From JAPPLB01 sp965206655 (lineage in GTDB: Bacteria > Acidobacteriota > Terriglobia > Bryobacterales > UBA6623), in contig CBDBKC010000037.1 in the NCBI GenBank assembly GCA_965206655.1, forward strand, positions 1 to 64,000: a DNA stretch of 64,000 nt. The letters run 5' to 3'. Below are positions 55,990-64,000 of the stretch, in pieces. Numbering within the stretch: position 1 is the stretch's first letter; each line of letters begins with the position of its first letter. Below the pieces are notes generated by a model, which had not been told where the DNA came from, made no database searches, and saw nothing but the letters and a program-made list of their open reading frames with translations. A program made the position numbers and the translations under genes.

Positions 55990-56238
55990 TAGCGATGACC
56001 TCGGGTTTGAGGTCCGCGGCTTTCACCGTCTGACCGTCACCGCTGCACCAAGAAAAAAAGGGGACTGTACCAAGCGCCGCCAACAAGACCCGTAGCGAGG
56101 ACCTCGCCTTTGAGGTCCGCGGCTTTAACCGCCTTCTCAAGCGGCGCGCCGCGGACTGTCCCCTTTTTTTCGCCGTAGAACCACCGAACCACCGGGCCCC
56201 CAAAGCCCGCCGTCTCAAAACCAGAAAGGAAAATCAAA
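55990..56238. repeat. Hairpin repeats and REP-like element beside the intron
   Basis: Contains the hairpin repeat interrupted by the intron (gacctcgggtttgaggtccg, 55995-56015) and a full REP-like element (56050-56172) whose centre itself carries another hairpin repeat (cccgtagcgaggacctcgcc, 56089-56125). Outer arms aaaaaaaggggactgtacca and gactgtcccctttttttt are complementary. No gene supported. Confidence 0.7.
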
Positions 56239-56934
56239 ATGACGACCGATAAACAAAAACAATCCAATCAACAAAACGCACAGAAATCCACCGGTCCGCG
56301 CACCGACGAAGGCAAACAACGTTCCTCCCAAAATGCCCTCAAGCACGGGCTCTTAGCCAAACGAACCGTAATCCCCGGTGAAGATCCCGCCGAATTCGAC
56401 GCGCATCTTACCCGCTTCCAAGAAACCTTCAACCCGTCCAACGCCTACGAAGCCGGCCTCGTCCGTCAAATGGCCGACGCCGACTGGCGCCTTCTGCGCA
56501 TCAATCACCTCGAAGCGGCTTTCTTCGCCTACGCCGTCGACTTCGAGCGCGAGTACTTCAAGAACTACCATCCCAACGAGCCCGCGCCCGACGAAACCAA
56601 ACTGCTCGGCAAGATCATGCAAAGCCGCACCGCCGACCTCACCCGCTTCGCCCGCTACCACACCGAGCACAGCCAACGTTACAAGAGCGCTTTCCGGCAA
56701 CTGATCGAAGCGCGCGAACTCGACAACCGCGACCGCCGCCGCAATCGAGAAGCCGTAGAAGCCGTCAATCAGGACGGCCGCCACGACGACCGTTACCCGA
56801 CATCACAACCCGCCAGCCGGCCTCCATGGCGCGAAGACGAAATTACGGAACAAAGCCGGCACGGCATAAGGTCCAATAGATCAACAACTTCCGATCCACC
56901 CGGCACAAACCACCCCGACGAATCCACCGCCTGA
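56239..56934 (+). CDS. Unknown protein of a repeat-associated family
   Basis: A 231-residue protein starting MTTDKQKQSNQQNAQKSTGP, then TDEGKQRSSQNALKHGLLAK, a signature of a poorly characterised family abundant in Acidobacteriota and Planctomycetes. A helical middle follows (FQETFNPSNAYEAGLVRQMA, DADWRLLRINHLEAAFFAYA) and a disordered polar tail rich in Arg, Asp, Ser and Pro. The GPRT..GK..SS.NA.KHGL segment could bind nucleic acid. The upstream AGAAAGGAAAATC supports the ATG. It sits in the repeat zone, and a remnant of another copy lies at 53880, which suggests co-movement with the repeats. Function unknown. Confidence 0.75.
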   Translation: MTTDKQKQSNQQNAQKSTGPRTDEGKQRSSQNALKHGLLAKRTVIPGEDPAEFDAHLTRFQETFNPSNAYEAGLVRQMADADWRLLRINHLEAAFFAYAVDFEREYFKNYHPNEPAPDETKLLGKIMQSRTADLTRFARYHTEHSQRYKSAFRQLIEARELDNRDRRRNREAVEAVNQDGRHDDRYPTSQPASRPPWREDEITEQSRHGIRSNRSTTSDPPGTNHPDESTA

Positions 56935-57275
56935 CCCTCGTCGGATCCCCTGCACCCAGCCCTAAGGAGGCAAAATCCAGAGCCGGCAACCCAAAAAACC
57001 ACCACCAACTGCTACACCCACCCCAACCGCGCACCCGAAGTGTACCCGCTCCGCGCGACCTCCGACGCCCCGCCAACTCACTCCATCCACCCACGAGCCA
57101 AGAGAAGGAGGCGCGGGTGTCAACCTGCGCGTACGCGCCCAAGCGCCCCGAAACCGAGCAAATGCATGACAAGGAATCCGTTGTGTGACCTCGCCCTTGA
57201 GGGTCCGCGGCTTTTCCCACCGCCGCCGGCCCACCGTCCACTTTTCCTCGGCTCGCCGTATAATGTCCCCTAGCC
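56935..57275. other. Intergenic stretch with one hairpin repeat
   Basis: No gene supported. One more hairpin repeat (gacctcgcccttgagggtcc) lies at 57187-57206. The rest shows no feature I can name. Confidence 0.5.
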
Positions 57276-58556
57276 ATGCAACTTCAGAGACTCGTACCCA
57301 TCCGCCAAAACTTCCGCGACCGGCGCCTGCCCGATATACCGGCCGCCGTCCACGACACAATGCAAGCGGCAACGTGGACACAGTCCATGCCGGCCGGGAG
57401 TCGTATCGCCGTCGGTGTCGGCAGTCGTGGCATTACGAACATCGACGTAATCGCCAAGGCCGTCGTCGACTTCTGGAAGTCGCGCGACTGCAAGCCCTTC
57501 ATCATTCCGGTGATGGGGAGTCACGGCGCTTCCACAGGTCCCGGCCAAGCCGACGTTCTCGCTCACTACGGCATCGACGAAGAAACGATGGGCTGTCCCA
57601 TCGTCAGCTCACTCGATGTCGCGCCCATAGGTACAACCCCCGACGGTATCGAAGTCGTCATGGCAAAGGACGCGCTGGAAGCCGACGGCGTCATGCTCTG
57701 CGCCCGCGTCAAATGGCACACCGACTTCGAAGGCAAGCTCGAAAGCGGCATCCACAAGATGATGGCCATCGGCCTCGGCAAGCGGGCCGGAGCGCAGGTC
57801 TATCATACGCACGGCTTGAAACTCGGCCTCGAACGTATGATCCGCACAGTCGGCGAAGTTGTACTCGGCACCGGCAAGATGCTCGGCGGCCTCGCCATCC
57901 TCGAAGACGCCCATCACAGCACGGCGGAAGTTCACGCCGTGGGCGCGGCGGGCATGGTCGAACAAGAAGAGAAGTTACTGGAGCGAGTGAAGTCCTGGAA
58001 GCCGAACATCCCCGTCAAGGAACTCGACATTCTCATCGTCGACGAGATCGGCAAGAACTTCAGCGGCGCCGGCATGGATACAAAGATTATCAACCGCAGC
58101 GGCCGCCGCGGCCCCAACGTCTGGGACGGCGTCCCGACGATCCACCGCATTTTCGCTCGTGATCTGAGCCCGCTCAGCGACGGCAACGCCGTCGGCATCG
58201 GCCTCTGCGACGTCATATCCGACCGGCTGTACGGCAAGATTGATTTCGAGCCGACCTGGATCAATAGCCTCACAGCATCAAGTCTCACTGCCTCCTATGT
58301 CCCGCTGCACTTCGCGGATGACCGGACCTGCATCGAAAAGATCGCGCCGACTTGCGGCAAGCTCGACGTCCGTGACGTCTCGATCGCCTGGATTCGCAAT
58401 AGCATGGACATCAACGAGTTGCTCATCAGCGAAAACCTGCTCGAGGAAGTCCGCCGCAACCCGGCGCTTGAAGTCCTCGGCGAGCCTACTGAAATCGAGT
58501 ACGACTCCGACGGCAACCTGGTCGGCGCCCTGGTAGCCGAGGCGGTCGCGCATTAG
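57276..58556 (+). CDS. LarA-like (DUF2088) protein
   Basis: A 426-residue protein related to the lactate racemase N-terminal domain family (LarA/DUF2088), which racemises or epimerises 2-hydroxyacids with a nickel-pincer cofactor. Evidence includes RIAVGVGSRGITNIDVIAKA, FIIPVMGSHGASTGPGQADV, RVKWHTDFEGKLESGIHKMM and a DILIVDEIGKNFSGAGMDTK segment. Cofactor synthesis genes (larB, larC, larE) are absent nearby, so activity and substrate are uncertain. uppP begins 7 bases after its stop. Confidence 0.8.
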   Translation: MQLQRLVPIRQNFRDRRLPDIPAAVHDTMQAATWTQSMPAGSRIAVGVGSRGITNIDVIAKAVVDFWKSRDCKPFIIPVMGSHGASTGPGQADVLAHYGIDEETMGCPIVSSLDVAPIGTTPDGIEVVMAKDALEADGVMLCARVKWHTDFEGKLESGIHKMMAIGLGKRAGAQVYHTHGLKLGLERMIRTVGEVVLGTGKMLGGLAILEDAHHSTAEVHAVGAAGMVEQEEKLLERVKSWKPNIPVKELDILIVDEIGKNFSGAGMDTKIINRSGRRGPNVWDGVPTIHRIFARDLSPLSDGNAVGIGLCDVISDRLYGKIDFEPTWINSLTASSLTASYVPLHFADDRTCIEKIAPTCGKLDVRDVSIAWIRNSMDINELLISENLLEEVRRNPALEVLGEPTEIEYDSDGNLVGALVAEAVAH

Positions 58557-58563
58557 CCTCTGA

Positions 58564-59406
58564 ATGCGGCTTTTGGAGGTGGTGATCCTGGCGTTGGTCC
58601 AGGCCGCCACCGAGTTCCTCCCCGTCAGCAGCACCGCTCACCTGGTGCTCGTACCTTGGCTCTTTGGCTGGGACGACCCAGGGCTGCTCTTCGACATCGC
58701 GCTCCACCTCGGCACACTCATCGCCGTACTCGTCTACTTCGCCCGAAGCTGGGTGCGGCTCATTTCCCTTGGGCTCGGCAAGCGGATACTCTCGCCCCAG
58801 CCTGACGACCCCGACGCGGTCCTCTACAAGAATCCACGCTTGTTCTGGTTCCTCGTAGCGGCTACGTTTCCCGCCGGTATCGTCGGTCTGGCGCTCGAGG
58901 ACTACGTCGAAAGCACGCTCCGCAGCCCTTTTGTCATCGGAGTCATGCTGATTGGAGTCGGCCTCCTCATCTGGTGGGCCGAACGCAAAGGACGTCTCGA
59001 CAGCGATCTCGACCGCATGAGCCTGCGCCAAGCCATGCTGATCGGCTGCGCGCAGGCCATCGCCTTGATTCCCGGCGCCTCGCGCTCCGGCGTCACCATC
59101 GCCACGGCCCTCTTCCTCGGATTCCGCCGCCCCGCGGCCGCGCGCTTCTCCTTCCTGTTGTCATCGCCTATCATCGCCGGCGCCTCGCTCAAAGCCGCTC
59201 TCGGCGTCATGGACGATGGAATCCCGCCTGAAATGCAGGTTCCCTTCCTGGTTGGCATCCTTGTGAGCGCGGTTGCCGGCTACGCGGTCATCGCGCTGTT
59301 CCTGAGCTATCTGCAACGCTCGACAATGAGCATCTTCATCTACTACCGGGTTATCTTTGGCATAATAGTACTGGCCCTAGCATTATTCTTCCGCTTCCCT
59401 GTCTAA
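58564..59406 (+). CDS. uppP: Undecaprenyl-diphosphatase
   Basis: Recycles the lipid carrier of peptidoglycan synthesis by removing a phosphate from undecaprenyl diphosphate; confers bacitracin resistance. A 280-residue membrane protein with about eight hydrophobic helices. Motifs: ATEFLPVSSTAHLVL (usual form TEFLPVSSTGH) and PGASRSGVTIATALFLGFRR. The Gly to Ala change in SSTAH is a small departure. Short gaps on both sides place it in one transcription unit with the LarA-like gene and ftsK. Confidence 0.95.
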   Translation: MRLLEVVILALVQAATEFLPVSSTAHLVLVPWLFGWDDPGLLFDIALHLGTLIAVLVYFARSWVRLISLGLGKRILSPQPDDPDAVLYKNPRLFWFLVAATFPAGIVGLALEDYVESTLRSPFVIGVMLIGVGLLIWWAERKGRLDSDLDRMSLRQAMLIGCAQAIALIPGASRSGVTIATALFLGFRRPAAARFSFLLSSPIIAGASLKAALGVMDDGIPPEMQVPFLVGILVSAVAGYAVIALFLSYLQRSTMSIFIYYRVIFGIIVLALALFFRFPV

Positions 59407-59438
59407 GCGGCGTCCGAAGAGGCGCGACTCTCTGCACG

Positions 59439-61796
59439 ATGAGTAGAGAAGACGAGGTCGGCGGAATGCGTGTTTTACAACCTACTGAAAAACCACGGCT
59501 CAACGAGCCGGTCGGGTTTGTATTGCTTGGCCTAGCAATTGCGCTGGGCTTGAGCTTGGTTTCCTACCAGCCTTTTGACCCTTCGTGGAACGTGGCCGGC
59601 GCTACCGAAGCGCCTAGCAATCTGATCGGCTTTCCCGGCGCTTTCGCCAGCGATATTTTGCTGCAGTCGCTGGGCCTGGGAGCGTTTCTGCTGCCGCTCT
59701 ATATCGCCGTCTTCGGCTGGACCTGGGTGCGCTCGACTCCCCTCGCCATGCCGCTGGGCCGCGCCATCGGTGCGCTGCTTCTATTGCTTGTCGCTTCCAC
59801 CGGGCTGAGCCTCTGGACGGTCCCCGCCTGGCGAGGCACCATCATGCGAGGCGGCGTAGTTGGAGCGCTCGCCTCCGAGGCCCTAATCTTCTATCTCCAT
59901 AACGCCGGCATGCTTCTCGTGCTGACGGCCTGCGCCATCGTTTCGCTCTACTTGATCACGTCGTTCGAGTTACGGGGAAGCCTGAATTGGGTGCGGGAAT
60001 CCTCCCGCCGGTTCGAAGGCCTGGGCCAGCGTTGCGGGGCGTGGATCAAGAGCCGCCGGTCCGCCGCCGGCGACCAACCCGGCGAAAGCCGCAAGCGCCG
60101 CAATATACGGATCGAGTCGCGGCTGAGCGGCAACGCCGAATCCGGTGTATCTGACAACGAACAAAGCGCGGCGCCCTTTGAAGCGCACCCGCGGGACACG
60201 CCCTTCGAACCGCCCCCCATCATTCCTTACGAAACCGAGGCAGGCCTCGAAACGGCGGAGGACACGAACGCATTTCTCGCGCCCGACGATCCTTTCGCAA
60301 CCACCGATCCGGGCGCACCGATTCCCGACCATCCGCCTAAGACCTACCATATGCCGTCGACGCTACTGCTACGGGCGCCTGACCCGCGTAGCGCCTATGA
60401 CCCGGACGAGCTGCACGACATCGCACGGCTCATCTGTCAGAAGTTCGACGAGTTCGGGGTGGGAGGCACCGTCAGCCAAATCAACCCCGGCCCCGTTGTC
60501 ACGACCTTCGAATTCAAACCGAATCCCGGCATCAAATACAGCAAGATCGTTAACCTTTCCGAAGACCTCTGCCTGGCTCTTGAGTGCGAGTCGATCATGG
60601 TCGAGCGTATTCCTGGTAAGTCGACCGTAGGCATTGAGATTCCCAATCGCAAGCGCGAGGTCATCGCGCTTCGGGAAGTGATCGAGTCGCCTGAGTTCTC
60701 CGAAGCAGACTCCCTCCTAACGATGGCCCTGGGCAAAGACATCAACGGCCGTATCAAATGCGCCGACCTTGCCTCGATGCCCCACGTGCTCGTGGCGGGC
60801 TCAACCGGCGCCGGCAAGAGCGTACTGATCAACAGCATCGTCATGTCGATCTTGTATAAGGCCACGCCCGACCAAGTGCGCTTCATCATGGTCGATCCCA
60901 AAACGGTCGAGCTCGGGCTCTATGTCGACATCCCGCACCTGTTGACTCCCGTGATTACCGACATGAAGAAGGCGTCGAATGCACTGAGGAACGCCACCCG
61001 AGAGATGGAACGCCGTCTGAAACTGCTAGCCGAATTCGGCGTACGAAATCTCGACCAGTACAACCGTAAGGTCTCGAAACTGACGTCGAAGTCTTCCGGA
61101 ACCGCGTCCGGCGAGGGTGAGCCGCCCTGCAGGCTCCCTTACATCGTGATCATCATCGACGAGCTGGCCGACTTGATGATGGTCGAGGGCCGCCAGATCG
61201 AAGAAGCCATCACCCGCCTGGCACAGATGGCGCGTGCTGTCGGCATTCACCTGATACTGGCGACGCAGCGTCCCAGCGTTGACGTCATAACCGGCCTGAT
61301 CAAGGCGAACATCCCGTCACGCATATCATTCCGGCTGGCAACGCGGGTTGACTCTCGCACGATTCTCGATTCGATGGGCGCCGAATCGCTGTTGGGCCGC
61401 GGCGACATGCTTTTCCTGCCGCCCGCGTCCTCGCGCCTCCAACGTTTGCACGGCCCCTTCGTCGCCGAGGACGAGATTGAAGCCGTCGTCAACGCCTGGA
61501 AATCCCAGGACGAGCCTGACTACGAAGATCGGTTTCTCGCGGCGCCGGCCGAAGATGCCGACGTCAACGATGACGACCCGGATTTCGACGATCCCGCCTA
61601 CGAAGACGCGATTCGGATCGTACTCGAAATGGGCAAGGCGTCGACGTCGATCCTTCAGCGCCGCCTGCGTCTCGGCTACGGGCGAGCCGCTCGTATTCTC
61701 GACGTAATGGAGCGAGAGGGGATCATCGGACCACCCGACGGCAGCCGCCCCCGCGAGGTTCTCAAGAGCCCCGATTGGCAGAATGTTGAAGGGTAG
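59439..61796 (+). CDS. ftsK: FtsK/SpoIIIE DNA translocase
   Basis: A 785-residue septal motor that pumps chromosome termini into daughter cells. Four N-terminal membrane helices (from FVLLGLAIALGLSLVSYQPF to LLVLTACAIVSLYLI) precede a polar linker (about residues 185-310). The motor follows: Walker A in VAGSTGAGKSVLINS (near residue 453), Walker B in IVIIIDELADLMMVEG, and RPSVDVITGLIKANIPSRIS. The C-terminal gamma winged helix (ILQRRLRLGYGRAARILDVM) reads KOPS-type sites. The linker is short compared with Proteobacteria. Confidence 0.96.
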   Translation: MSREDEVGGMRVLQPTEKPRLNEPVGFVLLGLAIALGLSLVSYQPFDPSWNVAGATEAPSNLIGFPGAFASDILLQSLGLGAFLLPLYIAVFGWTWVRSTPLAMPLGRAIGALLLLLVASTGLSLWTVPAWRGTIMRGGVVGALASEALIFYLHNAGMLLVLTACAIVSLYLITSFELRGSLNWVRESSRRFEGLGQRCGAWIKSRRSAAGDQPGESRKRRNIRIESRLSGNAESGVSDNEQSAAPFEAHPRDTPFEPPPIIPYETEAGLETAEDTNAFLAPDDPFATTDPGAPIPDHPPKTYHMPSTLLLRAPDPRSAYDPDELHDIARLICQKFDEFGVGGTVSQINPGPVVTTFEFKPNPGIKYSKIVNLSEDLCLALECESIMVERIPGKSTVGIEIPNRKREVIALREVIESPEFSEADSLLTMALGKDINGRIKCADLASMPHVLVAGSTGAGKSVLINSIVMSILYKATPDQVRFIMVDPKTVELGLYVDIPHLLTPVITDMKKASNALRNATREMERRLKLLAEFGVRNLDQYNRKVSKLTSKSSGTASGEGEPPCRLPYIVIIIDELADLMMVEGRQIEEAITRLAQMARAVGIHLILATQRPSVDVITGLIKANIPSRISFRLATRVDSRTILDSMGAESLLGRGDMLFLPPASSRLQRLHGPFVAEDEIEAVVNAWKSQDEPDYEDRFLAAPAEDADVNDDDPDFDDPAYEDAIRIVLEMGKASTSILQRRLRLGYGRAARILDVMEREGIIGPPDGSRPREVLKSPDWQNVEG

Positions 61797-61799
61797 CTA

Positions 61800-62138
61800 T
61801 CAGTTCGATGCGGTGCGCATGAACTCATAGCGGTCGATCGTGGCGGCTACGCCGAGTTGGTCCTTGGCAATCATCTTCTCAAGCCGGATCACATGGCCGC
61901 GGCAGCGGAGATAGGTCTCTTGCTTTTCGTCCGCATCGTCCTGAAGCGTCACGAAGAATTCGATGGCCGCGCCTGGCTCGACCGCGCCGGCCACAACGAA
62001 AAACGCTCCCTTGGAGCTAAGATTGCGGGTACGCCCTGGGAGTTCCACGTCGTCTTGTTCAGCACGCACAACCCGGCAGGGAAGAGTCAGTAAGTATCGG
62101 TGCGATCTTCGCCTTTCTTTGCCGTCAGAGATCGTCAC
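61800..62138 (-). CDS. PilZ-domain protein
   Basis: A 112-residue single-domain protein with the c-di-GMP-binding signature: RRSHRYLL near the N-terminus (RxxxR) and NLSSKGAFF (D/N-x-S-x-x-G). It would sense c-di-GMP and control motility, adhesion or polysaccharide output by binding a partner. GTG start at 62138. Converges with ftsK (3-base gap). The AT-rich sequence just upstream (62140-62180) could hold its promoter. Confidence 0.85.
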   Translation of the reverse strand: MTISDGKERRRSHRYLLTLPCRVVRAEQDDVELPGRTRNLSSKGAFFVVAGAVEPGAAIEFFVTLQDDADEKQETYLRCRGHVIRLEKMIAKDQLGVAATIDRYEFMRTASN

Positions 62139-62340
62139 GTGACTCCAATAAAAAAAATACCAGGAATATCTGGAACATCAAACTAGCAGATTGCTCTGAC
62201 TCGCGCCACCCGCCACCGTGAACGGAACAGCGTAGCACCTTTTAGGCCGCCGCGCTGCAACGGCTTCCGGCCACGTGCTAACATCATCGGACTCTGCATT
62301 GGCAAGCGCGGTTCGCGCACAAGCCTCTCACTACGAAAGC

Positions 62341-63240
62341 ATGCCTGTTACCTCATCCACCCCTCTTCTCGAAACCAACCTGCCCGGTCTGGAACCGATT
62401 GCGCGCGGAAAGGTGCGCGATATCTACGACGCCGGGGAACATCTGCTGTTCGTTGCGACCGACCGCATCTCCGCATTCGATGTTGTGCTGCCCAGCGGCA
62501 TCCCGCACAAAGGCGAGGTGCTGACGAAACTATCAATGTTTTGGTTCGACTTCCTCAAGGATGTCGTACCGACGCACTTCGTCACAGCGGACGTGGATGA
62601 GTACCCGGAAAACCTCCGAGCGCATCGTGACCAACTTGACGGTCGCTCGATGCTCGTCAAGAGGCTCGAAATGGTCCCCATCGAGTGCGTCGCCCGGGGT
62701 TACATTTCCGGTTCGGGATGGAAAGACTACCAAAAGACGGGCGCCGTCTGCGGCGTCAAGCTGCCTGCAGGCCTGCGGATGAACGGTCTTCTTGCCGAGC
62801 CGGTTTTCACGCCCGCGACGAAAGCCGAGACCGGGCACGACGAGAACATCACCTTCGAGCAGGCCTGCGACATCATCGGTGAAGAGCTTTGTTCCAAGCT
62901 GCGCGATCTGACGCTCGACATTTTCTCCCGTGCCGGACAGCACGCACTCGCGTGCGGCGTCGTCCTCGCCGACACGAAATTCGAGTTCGGACGTGAGAAT
63001 GGTGAGATCGTCCTGGCTGACGAAGTTCTCACTCCCGACTCCTCGCGTTATTGGCCGCTGGAGTTCTACCAAGCGGGTAAAGAGCAGGTCTCGTTCGATA
63101 AGCAGTTCGTCCGCGACTATCTTGAGAAACTTGATTGGGACAAGACCCCCCCGGGTCCCGAGCTTCCGGCGGACATCATCGCTAAGACGTCCGAGAAGTA
63201 TATCGAGGCGTACTATACGCTGGCGGACGAGGACCTGTAG
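62341..63240 (+). CDS. purC: SAICAR synthase
   Basis: Joins aspartate to CAIR in purine synthesis using ATP. A 299-residue protein with ARGKVRDIYDAGEHLLFVAT, DRISAFDVVLPSGIPHKGEV, MVPIECVARGYISGSGWKDY and LADEVLTPDSSRYWPLEFYQ. ATG 62341 matches the family length; the longer frame from 62275 adds an unsupported extension. Followed by cvpA on the same strand. Confidence 0.97.
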   Translation: MPVTSSTPLLETNLPGLEPIARGKVRDIYDAGEHLLFVATDRISAFDVVLPSGIPHKGEVLTKLSMFWFDFLKDVVPTHFVTADVDEYPENLRAHRDQLDGRSMLVKRLEMVPIECVARGYISGSGWKDYQKTGAVCGVKLPAGLRMNGLLAEPVFTPATKAETGHDENITFEQACDIIGEELCSKLRDLTLDIFSRAGQHALACGVVLADTKFEFGRENGEIVLADEVLTPDSSRYWPLEFYQAGKEQVSFDKQFVRDYLEKLDWDKTPPGPELPADIIAKTSEKYIEAYYTLADEDL

Positions 63241-63351
63241 GCACGCTTCGCGGTTGTTGTGTCGAAGTTTCCGCCGCCACTGCTATACTTTCCGTTAATC
63301 CTCCCGCGACGCACCCGCAGGCGGCGCGGCCAACTCATCGGGAGTCCCGTT

Positions 63352-63957
63352 ATGAATTGGCTCGACATTCTGCTTGCGGCTATCCTTCTACTCTCTTTCG
63401 CCGGCGCCTTTCGGAACGGCATCACGCGAGAGATTATTCGCATTGTCGCCCTCGTCGCCGGTATCGCAGGCGGCATGTGGTGGTACCCGGATCTCGCCGT
63501 GCATTTCGCTCTGTACGTGGAAGACCCCGCGCTGGCCTCGTTCGCGGCGTTCATCACAATCGTTGTGGGCTCGCTGATCGCGGGAGGAGTTGGGGCGTGG
63601 CTTCTGGCGAAGATCCTCCACTGGTCAGGACTCCGCTGGTTCGATCGATTGCTGGGAGGAGCTTTCGGGCTTGTGCGGGGTATGCTGGCCGCCACGGCTC
63701 TCGTCCTCGGCGTCGTTGCTTTCTCGCCCACGGCGAACTCCTCGGAAACTGTCGCAAGTTCGCGCCTGGCCCCCTGGGTTCTTCATGGTGCCCGTATGAC
63801 CGCCTCTTTCGCGCCGGCGGGCCTGAGGACTACGTTTTTCGAGGGCTTCGACCAGGTTCGTAGTACTTGGTCCGAACGGGACGGCGAAACGATTGTTAGG
63901 AACCAGGAGGACTCTAGTCCACTGGAGCGCGAGTCGGCCAGCCCGCTCAGAAGGTAG
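63352..63957 (+). CDS. CvpA-family membrane protein
   Basis: A 201-residue protein with four predicted membrane helices (WLDILLAAILLLSFAGAF, IIRIVALVAGIAGGMWWY, FAAFITIVVGSLIAGGVG and LVRGMLAATALVLGVVAF) and the family segment WFDRLLGGAFGLVRG. CvpA proteins are linked to colicin V export and envelope stress, and often precede purF. GGGAG about 7 bases upstream of ATG 63352 sets the start. A TTG-initiated frame opens at 63961 and runs off the window; the cvpA context makes purF a guess, but the visible residues (TDAVEEHCSAPL) do not confirm it. Confidence 0.85.
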   Translation: MNWLDILLAAILLLSFAGAFRNGITREIIRIVALVAGIAGGMWWYPDLAVHFALYVEDPALASFAAFITIVVGSLIAGGVGAWLLAKILHWSGLRWFDRLLGGAFGLVRGMLAATALVLGVVAFSPTANSSETVASSRLAPWVLHGARMTASFAPAGLRTTFFEGFDQVRSTWSERDGETIVRNQEDSSPLERESASPLRR

Positions 63958-64000
63958 AACTTGACCGACGCCGTCGAGGAGCATTGCTCGGCACCTCTAC

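Noticed and set aside
63961..64000. Start of purF at the window edge
   Set aside because: The cvpA context suggests it, but the 13 visible codons do not show the conserved CGxxG start of PurF.

Overview
The window is a GC-rich bacterial chromosome segment. It has no rRNA operon, so its origin can only be inferred. The mix resembles Acidobacteriota of the Bryobacterales/Solibacter kind: Tat-exported Gfo/Idh oxidoreductase, PVC-type haem-binding lipoprotein with HEAT-like repeats, sulfatase, DUF3604 protein, Asp-box sialidase-like protein, bacterial microcompartment (BMC) genes and many dispersed palindromic repeats. A planctomycete-like relative cannot be excluded. A glycine-methylating betaine pathway suggests an osmotically variable habitat. 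A selenocysteine tRNA plus one UGA-containing thioredoxin-fold gene show that the cell makes selenoproteins.

Layout. 0-7.5 kb: decayed methyltransferase, small membrane ORF, FecR-domain protein, Gfo/Idh oxidoreductase, coaD, a frameshifted aspartate aminotransferase, manA with a repeat inserted in frame, and a HEPN gene overlapping an unknown partner. 7.5-12 kb: tRNA-Sec, a two-gene BMC locus (acylating aldehyde dehydrogenase and one shell hexamer), and the glycine betaine operon (GSMT-SDMT). 12-17 kb: an ileS with an unusual insertion, a 125-bp tandem repeat array, and a scar joining a Fic N-terminal fragment to a truncated serine hydrolase. 17-34 kb: haem-binding lipoprotein, UbiD-family decarboxylase, methyltransferase, sulfatase, exported nitrilase-family protein, selenoprotein, MFS transporter, DUF3604 protein, sialidase-like protein and a B12-binding radical SAM protein.

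34-41 kb is accessory DNA. A TIR-like gene and a PIN-domain gene, the latter split by an IS4-family element, lie between two copies of the 3' end of thrS. Then come thrS, an FmdB-like protein, an rve-type transposon and an orphan modA. 41.5-48.4 kb: M3 oligopeptidase, a three-gene module led by a TIGR04255-type protein, an SMP-30 lactonase with a Tat protein, and a glycosyltransferase. 48.5-53.5 kb: lepB-carA-carB. 53.5-57.2 kb: a repeat-rich zone with a group II intron inserted beside a repeat hairpin. 57.3-64 kb: LarA-like protein, uppP, ftsK, PilZ protein, purC and cvpA.

Themes: housekeeping genes (coaD, ileS, thrS, carAB, purC, uppP, ftsK, lepB) are interleaved with secreted catabolic functions and small defence-like modules. 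At least three repeat families and three mobile elements have broken or altered genes (PIN, serine hydrolase, Fic, thrS 3' end, manA).
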